Positions 33,301 through 38,739 of a DNA stretch of 64,000 bases are shown one piece after another. Source of the DNA: Malania oleifera. Taxonomy: Eukaryota > Streptophyta > Magnoliopsida > Santalales > Ximeniaceae. Position 1 is the first letter of the stretch. Each line of letters begins with the position of its first letter. The stretch spans positions 151,149,748 through 151,213,747 of the forward strand of contig NC_080418.1 of NCBI RefSeq assembly GCF_029873635.1. Reading direction: 5' to 3'. The translations under genes were made by a program, and so were the position numbers. The notes beneath the pieces are model-generated. The model was not told where the DNA came from, made no database searches, and was given only the letters and a program-made list of their open reading frames with translations.

Positions 33301-35520
33301 CAGATACCCGAATTGAAGCGTGCATATGAGGCCGCTCGTGGATCCATTAAGTGGATGTGACAACTCTTATCCCAACTATGAATGGATAAAGGGTCATGCT
33401 CATTTCCAATAAACATTAATTCTCTGTATGGAGAAGTATTGGATTTGAATAAGATGTAATTTAAATTGTATTAAAATTTGTCCAATTCCATTCAAATTCA
33501 AATTCAAGGTCCAAAATTCATACTCCCATACACAGCTTAAGGGTCTCACCTCCACAGCACAATCCTTGCTATATGTTGCTTATGTACGCTAAAACCATCA
33601 GTAAATTGGCGTCTTACATCACTTGGGACTTCTTTAAAAGCCTTCTTGGTACCAGATGGCTCCTCCCTGTGGCAATCTAAGAGACGAAGCAGTACACCAT
33701 CTTTCAAAGAATTCAAATTGAAAACCTCTCTTTCAATCAAAAAGAATAACTAGCTTCAAACTCTGTTGCCTCACTTTCAGCCTGAAGCAATACAAACTTT
33801 CCATATCCTCAATTAACTACAACAACAATAACAAACCAACCCTCAAGTACAATTTAGTCGGATCAGCTATATGGATCTTTTTCTGTCAATTGAACATCCG
33901 TAACAACTCGTCAGAAAAAAATTAATCAGAAAAACACACCTTTAAAGCTAGGGGTGAGCAAACAGTCGGTTCGGCCAAATTCGGGCAATTAACCGAATTA
34001 ACCAAAAATTTCGGTTAATAAATGCTGTTAACCGAACCGACCGAACTACCAAACCTCACCGAACCAAACCTGACCGAATTACCTTTTCAGGTAATTCGGT
34101 TAACTGAATTTAACCGAAATGATTTATAATTAATTGCTAAAAATAGTATATAATTATAATTAACTGCGGAAAAAAGAGGGTGAACATGTTGGAGAACAGG
34201 AACTGATTTCCTTTAGGCTTTTTCCACATGACCAAAATAACTAGGAATGCTCCAAAATCCAGTAACTTTACGAGACTACAACCATCAGAAATCTTTCTTC
34301 CAACTCACCTCATTGCTGCTGCTTGCTGAACTAAATCCCATCCTCCGTCACGGCGTCACCAGGAAAAAGCATTTCTTGAGATCGAAACACCGGTGGCCGT
34401 TCTAGTGATTCAGTGAACCCGAAACGCCTCGAACCTCTTCCTCCGGCGATCCCATTTGACGGTGCATGAGAATTGGACGGTTCCCCAGAAGTCGATCCGA
34501 AGTCCCCAACTAAACTCTTCCCCCTCCTGCAGTGCTCCTCCCCAAGATCATCCTCCTCCGACAAACACCATAGTACCATATCACCAGACACCAGTGGAGT
34601 TGAAGAGTTGGTCCTGAACCTGTTCGTTCACGTGCATCTCGTACTCCATGCCTTGGGAATACTCCGGACCTCCGGTCTCCAGCTGTCTCAGTGCCATGAA
34701 AATGATGCATAGCGCCAGGCAAAAACCCTAGCCCTCCACTCCGCCTTTTTTCCCCCCAAGCCAAGCCCCATCCCTTAAAGGCTTTAACATATAATAATTT
34801 ATATTTAAAATTAGTTAATTAATAATTCGGTTAATCGGTTAACTGAATTAATATGTTTTCTTAACCGAACCAAAACCCGATTCACTGAATTTTGGTGAAT
34901 CCCAACCGAACCGACCGAACCGGTTTTTTTACCCGAACCGAACTGACCAATTTCGGCCGGTTAAATCGGTTAATTCGGTTTTCCCCAAATTATGCTCACC
35001 CCTATTTAAAGCTTTATTAAACTGTATCTTCTCTAATGCATCCTGCAAGTCAAAAACTCTTGCGAGAGAATATTATTGGCTGTTGGCTGCTGGAGAAAGT
35101 GCTTTAGTATTCCCATTAGTTTTCTTAATCATGCTGGTCAGGGAGGAAGATGCAATGACTTTGTTGGAGTGGGGGCTTCTTGGCCGTAGGGGGCGATGAT
35201 GATGCTTTGGTCTTCTCTAGCCTTGGACATAATTTGACTACATGATGCATAACCATTTTTCTGTTTAATTTTGTATCAGATTTGATGGATGGACTAAGAG
35301 AAATCCCTGGGAGGGAGGCTCTGAAACTTCGAGCAGAGGCGAGTTAATGCTGTCATTGTACTTAATGTTTTTACTTCAACTCTCTCTCTCTCTCTCTCAT
35401 GCATGTGGATGCCTGTACATTTTGAATCAGGTTGCATCAATGGCATCACATCTAAAGTATCAGAGAATTGCTATGGACAAAAGGATTATGAAGATTTCAG
35501 AATTAGGGGTTCGAGTTTGA
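9166..35520 (+). CDS. RHIP1: RHIP1-like protein, 8 exons, 234 aa
   Basis: Complete plant gene. CDS exons: 9166-9321, 22850-22916, 24140-24217, 31098-31150, 31417-31553, 31640-31704, 35280-35338, 35431-35520. Joined they give 705 nt, one uninterrupted frame and 234 residues. I recognise it as the orthologue of Arabidopsis RGS1-HXK1-interacting protein 1, which binds the G-protein regulator RGS1 and hexokinase 1 in sugar signalling (recalled). An acidic, Ala-rich N-terminus leads to a conserved DLQRT...SARSF region (25-40), [16 protein letters not shown] (59-74), a hydrophobic stretch with [16 protein letters not shown] (84-99), [17 protein letters not shown] (102-118) and a long charged, coiled-coil-like C-terminus (119-234) with [20 protein letters not shown]. 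The only good start is the ATG at 9166. Six introns are GT-AG and the last is GC-AG. Introns 1, 3 and 6 are swollen by transposons, but no exon is damaged. Confidence 0.92.
10041..10068 (+). repeat. short telomere-like repeats
   Basis: Four 7-bp units, CCTAAAT CCTAAAC CCTAAAA CCTAAAC, are degenerate forms of the plant telomere repeat CCCTAAA. Confidence 0.7.
10480..10895 (+). mobile_element. L1-type LINE fragment (RT region)
   Basis: Plus-strand fragment of LINE ORF2. Readable pieces are [20 protein letters not shown] followed by [18 protein letters not shown], the stretch around and after the RT catalytic motif. The YADD motif itself is lost, and a long T run interrupts the frame near 10640. 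The order matches the copy at 26036-28030. Confidence 0.75.
11088..12520 (-). pseudogene. LINE ORF2 C-terminal region
   Basis: Broken minus-strand frames include [60 protein letters not shown] and [20 protein letters not shown]. This order (RT thumb, HFWxDxW segment, zf-RVT region) is the usual end of plant L1 ORF2. Confidence 0.75.
12600..13300 (-). pseudogene. LINE reverse transcriptase remnant
   Basis: Minus-strand pieces include [30 protein letters not shown] and [20 protein letters not shown], which are RT motifs. Stops and frame changes separate them. In the family the domain performs target-primed reverse transcription. Confidence 0.8.
13900..14650 (-). pseudogene. LINE ORF2 endonuclease remnant
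   Basis: Minus-strand pieces include [34 protein letters not shown] and [18 protein letters not shown], the C-terminal part of an exonuclease-endonuclease-phosphatase domain. The GDFN motif appears as RDFN. The ORF2 start region near 14640 is recognisable but carries stops. Confidence 0.75.
14712..16720 (-). pseudogene. LINE ORF1 region (gag-like)
   Basis: Minus-strand frames with low-complexity Lys/Glu-rich segments, including [20 protein letters not shown] and an N-terminal part with [17 protein letters not shown] related KWVVKGKG segment occurs in the plus-strand fragment at 17690-18730. It is an RNA-binding ORF1-like region by position only; no zinc knuckle is seen. Confidence 0.55.
16721..17326. 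other. undetermined, possibly LINE 5' region
   Basis: GC-richer sequence between two LINE pieces. It may be the 5' UTR of the minus-strand LINE. No domain is recognised. Confidence 0.35.
17327..17590 (+). mobile_element. L1-type LINE fragment (ORF2, post-RT)
   Basis: Plus-strand frame with [20 protein letters not shown] and [16 protein letters not shown], the thumb region downstream of the RT. It parallels the copies at 26723-26935 and on the minus strand at 11958-12161. Confidence 0.8.
17690..18730 (+). mobile_element. LINE ORF1-like fragment with 182-bp duplication
   Basis: Plus-strand sequence with KWVVKGKG, related to the ORF1 region of the minus-strand LINE. A unit of about 182 bp is repeated (about 17880-18061 and 18062-18245) with divergence, including a run of 14 G near 18112. 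The fragment ends sharply at the gypsy LTR at 18731. Confidence 0.55.
18731..20118 (-). repeat. 3' LTR of gypsy element, about 1.39 kb
   Basis: On the minus strand the LTR starts TGAGATAACC (plus 20118), right after the purine tract, and ends GGGACGTGACA (plus 18731). The terminal TG/CA are present, but the inner terminal repeats have diverged. It contains a CT microsatellite (19683-19701) and three CTGCCAGGTG copies (about 19814-19885). Confidence 0.6.
20119..20136 (-). other. polypurine tract of gypsy element
   Basis: AGAGGAGAGAAT on the minus strand directly precedes the LTR start. Confidence 0.7.
20160..20350 (-). pseudogene. gypsy chromodomain remnant
   Basis: The minus strand reads [20 protein letters not shown] and then [11 protein letters not shown] before a stop at the place of the conserved Trp. 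This is the chromodomain-like polyprotein end, as at 687-878. Confidence 0.75.
20562..21360 (-). pseudogene. gypsy integrase remnant
   Basis: Minus-strand frames contain [17 protein letters not shown], then [17 protein letters not shown] (core Asp region), and after a break [39 protein letters not shown] and [12 protein letters not shown]. The HPQTDGQSERT segment is lost at the 53-bp duplication. Confidence 0.85.
20847..20952 (-). repeat. 53-bp tandem duplication in integrase
   Basis: The units 20847-20899 and 20900-20952 are identical as far as I can read. 53 is not a multiple of 3, so the duplication shifts the integrase frame. Identity suggests it arose recently compared with the other damage. 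Confidence 0.9.
21855..22390 (-). pseudogene. gypsy RNase H and RT C-terminus
   Basis: The minus strand reads [20 protein letters not shown] followed by [12 protein letters not shown] (RT end), then [20 protein letters not shown] and [16 protein letters not shown] (RNase H of RT). Frameshifts separate the two. Confidence 0.85.
22397..22670 (+). mobile_element. two LINE 3' tails
   Basis: Two consecutive plus-strand copies of the L1 3' end. Each has a GAGGATTTCTTGTCCTCC-like stem, a T-rich stretch and a short A run (about 22505 and 22662). The same end is seen at 27955-28028. These are 5'-truncated insertions of little more than 100 bp. Confidence 0.65.
22850..22916 (+). CDS. RHIP1: RHIP1 exon 2
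   Basis: Codons 53-74 plus one base; [20 protein letters not shown] then VK. Acceptor GTGCAG, donor GTGAAT. Confidence 0.92.
22917..24139 (+). other. RHIP1 intron 2
   Basis: 1.2 kb, GTGAAT to TTATAG. No transposon is recognised in it. Confidence 0.85.
24140..24217 (+). CDS. RHIP1: RHIP1 exon 3
   Basis: Completes Gly75 and encodes residues 76-100, including the hydrophobic stretch [16 protein letters not shown]. Donor GTATGG. Confidence 0.93.
24570..24720 (-). mobile_element. LINE 3' tail, antisense
   Basis: Reverse of the L1 3' end: GATAGCAAAAGAAATATATT, then AAAGGAGGACAAACAACCCTC, spoken on the plus strand, with an A/C-rich stretch after it. It matches the complement of the tail at 27955-28028. 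Confidence 0.55.
24745..24920 (+). mobile_element. LINE ORF2 C-terminal fragment
   Basis: Plus-strand frame reads [20 protein letters not shown], then [20 protein letters not shown] and [13 protein letters not shown], the zf-RVT domain of plant L1 ORF2. Confidence 0.8.
26036..28030 (+). mobile_element. L1-type LINE, 5' truncated
   Basis: About 2 kb of plus-strand ORF2, from the RT motif [18 protein letters not shown] through a YADD region ([11 protein letters not shown] is the same stretch in a shifted frame; [14 protein letters not shown] is the intact one), the thumb (KIEKIMWD), [18 protein letters not shown], and zf-RVT ([13 protein letters not shown], then [20 protein letters not shown]). 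The 3' UTR ends in a GGAGGATTTCTTGTTCTCC stem and a poly(A) at 28021-28027. Many stops and frame changes are present. Confidence 0.88.
28031..28620. repeat. ATT/AAT-rich low-complexity block
   Basis: About 590 bp made mostly of ATT, TTA and AAT triplets on both strands, with long inverted AT runs. It looks like an expanded and degenerated microsatellite next to the LINE poly(A). Confidence 0.85.
28621..29430 (+). mobile_element. L1-type LINE 3' end, interrupted
   Basis: Plus-strand ORF2 end reads [20 protein letters not shown] and [20 protein letters not shown] (zf-RVT and beyond). The 3' UTR resumes at 29160 and ends near 29430 in a short A-rich tail. It is split by the small insertion at 28888-29159. 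Confidence 0.8.
28888..29159 (-). mobile_element. 272-bp truncated LINE insertion with 9-bp TSD
   Basis: Minus-strand 3' end of another L1. It ends in an AAATAAAATAAAATAA-type tail (plus 28888 onwards) and is flanked by identical TAATAACTT copies at 28879-28887 and 29160-29168. The antisense ORF-like stretch inside has no recognised domain. Confidence 0.8.
29552..29700 (+). mobile_element. terminal fragment of a DNA-transposon-like repeat
   Basis: Starts CATAGTTTTTAAATCCGGAC, followed by GACTGG/CCAGTC-rich sequence. The inverted counterpart, ending CCGGTTTAAAAACTATG, lies at about 48860-48876 in the other gene, so both are ends of one repeat family. No transposase is present. Confidence 0.45.
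29962..30930 (+). mobile_element. TRIM-like small LTR element
   Basis: Left LTR about 29962-30337, starting TGATTGAGG and ending GCATCA, followed by TGGTACCAGAGC (30341-30352), a near match to the initiator-Met-tRNA priming site TGGTATCAGAGC. A similar sequence begins again at 30783 (TGATGAACG) after AACTAGGAGATT, a possible polypurine tract. Shared blocks such as CTAGGCAATC support two LTRs. The internal part is about 445 bp with no gag-pol, and contains a repeated CCCCAAGCCTTGATTCAT. The second LTR is incomplete after about 30930. Confidence 0.55.
30341..30352 (+). other. tRNA primer binding site (initiator Met type)
   Basis: TGGTACCAGAGC differs by one base from the common plant LTR-element priming site. 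It follows the proposed LTR end by three bases. Confidence 0.65.
31098..31150 (+). CDS. RHIP1: RHIP1 exon 4
   Basis: Completes Gly101 and encodes residues 102-118, [17 protein letters not shown]. Acceptor CCCTAG, donor GTATGT. Confidence 0.93.
31417..31553 (+). CDS. RHIP1: RHIP1 exon 5
   Basis: Residues 119-163 plus two bases of Met164; charged heptad-rich segment with [20 protein letters not shown]. Acceptor TGCAG, donor GTAGAA. The next in-frame codon if unspliced is TAG. Confidence 0.93.
31640..31704 (+). CDS. RHIP1: RHIP1 exon 6
   Basis: Completes Met164 and encodes residues 165-185, with [18 protein letters not shown]. Donor GTATGT. Confidence 0.93.
33425..33534. mobile_element. MITE-like repeat, about 110 bp
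   Basis: The ends TGTATGGAGAAGTATTGGAT and (inverted) TGTGTATGGGAGTATGAATT are imperfect terminal repeats around an AT-rich core with ATTCAAATTC. Similar sequences occur at about 35832-35955 and 37180-37292. No clear target duplication is visible. Confidence 0.5.
33822..33890 (-). mobile_element. SINE/RTE 3' end fragment
   Basis: The plus strand reads CAACAACAATAACAAACCA followed by TCAGCTATATGGATC. This is the complement of the shared 3' end of plant Au-type SINEs and RTE LINEs (ATCCATGTAGCCGA...TTGTTGTTGTTG). Confidence 0.55.
33949..35004 (-). mobile_element. hAT-type element carrying gene-like DNA
   Basis: The element has 12-bp perfect inverted ends, TAGGGGTGAGCA...TGCTCACCCCTA, and a perfect 8-bp duplication TTTAAAGC at 33941-33948 and 35005-35012. 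An 8-bp duplication is the mark of hAT transposition. Subterminal regions are rich in AACCGAAC and CGGTTCGG motifs on both sides. The middle (about 34290-34770) is clearly GC-richer and gene-like on the minus strand. No transposase is present, so the element is non-autonomous. It sits in RHIP1 intron 6. Confidence 0.9.
34290..34770 (-). pseudogene. gene-like segment inside the hAT element
   Basis: On the minus strand an ATG near 34697 opens [20 protein letters not shown], then [16 protein letters not shown], followed by GTGTCTGG, a possible splice donor. A second open frame, 34591-34331, has [20 protein letters not shown]. Base composition and codon texture look like plant exon or 5' UTR sequence, unlike the AT-rich arms. 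I do not recognise the source protein. Capture of a host gene fragment is inference. Confidence 0.45.
35280..35338 (+). CDS. RHIP1: RHIP1 exon 7
   Basis: Completes Asp186 and encodes residues 187-205, [19 protein letters not shown]. The exon ends GAG and the intron begins GCGAGT, so the donor is GC rather than GT. Confidence 0.92.
35339..35430 (+). other. RHIP1 intron 7, GC-AG type
   Basis: 92 bp, starting GCGAGT and ending AATCAG. The nearby GT at 35343 would shift the frame, whereas the GC donor preserves it and gives the expected RAEVASM join. It includes a TC microsatellite (about 35380-35399). Confidence 0.8.
35431..35520 (+). CDS. RHIP1: RHIP1 exon 8 and stop
   Basis: Residues 206-234 and TGA at 35518-35520, ending KISELGVRV. 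An AATAAA lies at 35527, very close to the stop; a more distal poly(A) signal is likely used, but I cannot place it. Confidence 0.93.
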   Translation, partial: VASMASHLKYQRIAMDKRIMKISELGVRV

Positions 35521-38059
35521 GAAACAATAAAGATCCTCCTGCTGTTCATTCATTGTATTGCCCGCGGATTTGCGCAAAAGCACAATTATATATGAGGGTG
35601 TCGGTTCTTGATATATATATATAAACCCTTTTTGGTTTTATGATGTGTAGTTCTTGCGTGCATGTTGGTTCTGTTTCTATTTGTTCAGCAATCAGCATGC
35701 AAACTTCTAGCTCTTTTTGTGGTGCTCCCTCATTGCTTGGGGCATAATGTAATGGGAGATTATACCAAAGTGGGTTATTACAGTGCGTTCCTGCATCCCA
35801 TCCATCCTTTTAACATTTTTAGTCTTATCCTATGTTTAGAGTGGGCTTAGATTTGAATTTGGATTTGGATGAAATGTAATATAAAATTTTATTCAAATTT
35901 GTCTAAATTCACCCAAATTTAAATTCAAAGTCTGAAATTTATACTCTCAGAATGCTGCGATAGAATATTTCTTTAGTTAGTGTCAGCTGATTGATTATCC
36001 ATTTGCTGGTAATTATCCGGGACCAAGACCTCTCCCATGACTATGTTCACCAACCAAAGGATGAATGAAGCCATTAGACTTTTTGTGTATTTTTTTTTTA
36101 ATTAAAAAAGTTAATTGAACCAGCACGTTACCAAGATATAGAAGTCTCAAATTTCATAGCATTGTTTTTAAAAGCACATTCGCATGCAATCTGCATTTTA
36201 ATATATTTAAACAATAATATTCATTAAAATATTAGGCGTCCATGAGGATCAATTCACTTAAATTCAAGAGAATAGAAAGATGGAAAGCTTAAACTTCGAA
36301 GAATTATATTTTATTTGTGATTAATGAGAAAAATAAATTAAAAAACTGAACTTAACTTCATGAATAAAAATGAGAATGCATCAAATTTAAAAGATCTCCA
36401 TTACTCTTGGTATAACACTTTAATTTAGGCTTGCTTTGATGATTCTGAGCAATAAGCTTAGTCATTTTCATGCTTCCAATCAGATCTTGGTTTAAGTACA
36501 TTTGTATGGATCTACCAATTTTAGGGATCATTTGATGTCAGTAACCCACTAACAAAATCACAGAGGTGGCCTAGGAAACAGTTTAAACTAATTGTTTGCA
36601 TGTAATAATTTTAAAATATTAATTTGTTTGGACAAGTAGTGTTTTCTCCCTCTTTCTCTCTCTTGTGTGTGTGTGCGTTTTTTTAAAAAGCGATGGTGTC
36701 TGAGGCCCTTTAAACACTTGACTAATTCATCGGAATAATGGACTTGTCCCTCTACCCTTCTTCACTTAAATATCACGATATTATATCAAATAGAAAGTCG
36801 TGGCCGCTATAACTCAAACCCTAATCATTTAATTATGATAATCTTGAGTTTTTAATGTTTCATTACAGCTCATCATGATTTCATAATTTATGCTTAGTTT
36901 GATTATAAAGAAAAAGAGAATAAAAAAGTAAAAATGTCAAATTCTATTTTTTTAAAAATATTCGCCTTAAGAAATAAGGTCTAGATCTAGGTTTTGTAAG
37001 AAGGCCTAAGGCTAACCATAAGCATTCCCACCCCCTTTGCAAATATCACGTAAAAATCATTTAGATTAGAACAAATATATCACAGGCAAACTTGAAAAAC
37101 CTAGTTAAAGCTCTAAAATGGGTCTACTGTAAAAAAATAAGAAAAAAAGAATAACCCTACATGGGGAGCTTGAACTTTCAAAGTTAGGATTTAGATTTAT
37201 GTGGATTTAAATAAAATGAAATATAAATTTATATTGAGTTGTATCCAAATTAATTCAAATTCAAGAATTGAAATTCGTGCTCCCAAATATTATCCAAGAA
37301 AAAATAAATTTTATGTGATTGGACATCATCTAATTGCAGCTGCCTTAATATGCAAAGAAGAGGAGGTGATGAGGTGAGAGGGTTTCTCTAGAAGATCCAA
37401 ATATTTTTTTTCAGCGAGAAAAAAATATATGTAGATGAAAGAATCGATAATTTTTTTTTTTCAATCTTTTCCTACACACATGATTAAAAAACATATGCAT
37501 TCACATTTAATATTAACAATAATTCTTTCAAATAAAATCACTTATAAAAAAATTTCGGTCTTTCATGTTTGCTATCTTTAAAAATGAGGGTAAATGAGTA
37601 TTTTTAATGAGGGCATCTCCTTAATTTGCCCAAAAAATAATTTAATTTTAAAAAAAATTATAGGATCGCCTGCCTCCACCTACGTGTATGTTGGTCGACT
37701 ATTGCATATATTGGGTGGGTCTATAGGAAGAGAGAATTGGGGGATCAAGGGAGAAAAGGAGATACTATGTGCATGCTTCACGATTCTCAAGTTTTTAAAA
37801 TTTATAAAATAATAATAACAAATTAAATAGTATAAGGACATTTTAAAAATTAAAGAGAAAGAAAATTACTTTCCAATTTTTAGGAACCCTAAAGGGTTAC
37901 CCTTGAATTGCAATGTATTTTTTTTTTTTTGTAGTTATACCCTAAGTGCTTATTTTTTTAATAAATAAAAGAAATATTTACATGAGATTAATTTTAAATT
38001 TTAAAAAGATAGCACGGGGAGTCCCATTATTATAAACGTGGCACCTTTAATGAATCTCA
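35521..38059. other. intergenic region with MITE-like repeats
   Basis: Contains the RHIP1 3' UTR and then AT-rich spacer. Two short AT-rich repeats (about 35832-35955 and 37180-37292) resemble the MITE-like repeat at 33425, sharing ATTCAAATT-rich cores and GTGCTCCCAAA/TACTCTCA-type ends. No gene is seen on either strand. Confidence 0.5.
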
Positions 38060-38245
38060 GCTTTTCGGCAGAAGGTCTTCAGAAATCTCCTCAATTTCTG
38101 CTATTCTTCTTCTTCGGTATTACCAAACTGCTCTCCCACACAGCCACATGTTGCCGGAAACTTGCCCTTGAAGCCTGTCCAAGCCCTTTGCCTATTGCAA
38201 GCACCAAATCGTACCAGAAGAGGTCACTGGTCATCGAATTGCGCG
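38031..38245 (+). promoter_or_regulatory. candidate promoter and 5' UTR exon of second gene
   Basis: TATAAACG at 38031 is a plausible TATA box. About 30 bp later the sequence becomes GC-richer up to GCGCG/GTATGC at 38245/38246, a good splice donor. An open stretch of 101 codons starts at 38038 but has no recognisable domain. I read it as a 5' UTR exon spliced to somewhere between 38514 and 38620; the acceptor is uncertain. Confidence 0.4.
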
Positions 38246-38623
38246 GTATGCAAAAATCTCTCAGCTCTTTGGTTATTTTTATTGCCGCAAAGTTCATAAT
38301 CGGATCAGATCGTCCATTTTTTTATTTGTTTTATTTTGAATAGATGTTTCAACCCGCAACCCTAGATCTTGATTTTTCTTTCTCTAACAAACGCGAGTTC
38401 AGTTCTATTTGTTTGCGCTTCTAGCCTAATATACAATGTTCTGCTCATGTTGTTTTTTTTAATTACCGTCAACAATTTTTATCTATTTTTCGTTGCTTCA
38501 TTTGTTGATGTTAGCTTTGATAAGGTGTGAGTTCTCTTCGTGTGCTTGTGTGTGTATATATATTGTTTCTGGAGATGTTCTTTGACGTAACCTGTTGCCG
38601 TGTTGGCTGGGAATTTTTTGAAG

Positions 38624-38739
38624 ATGGATACCATTTCGGCGGCATTCATTGCTGTTTTGCTGGTTGCAAGTCTTCTCCCATATGGGCTGACGTTGCCATC
38701 CACGGTCCCTGCATTTTTGTGGTCATCTCATCAGGACGG
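38624..38739 (+). CDS. second gene exon 1 (signal peptide)
   Basis: 38 codons plus GG. The hydrophobic core is followed by [15 protein letters not shown]. The donor is GTATGC at 38740. The next exon supplies an A, making Gly39. Confidence 0.8.

Larger units (their letters stand above)
31705..35279 (+). other. RHIP1 intron 6 (3.6 kb)
   Basis: GTATGT to ATCAG. It holds a short MITE-like repeat (33425), a SINE/RTE tail (33822) and a hAT element (33949-35004). I recognise nothing in 31705-33424. Confidence 0.85.

Noticed and set aside
38038-38343. A 101-codon protein gene upstream of the second gene
   Set aside because: No recognised domain, crosses a strong splice donor at 38246, and is better explained as a 5' UTR exon.
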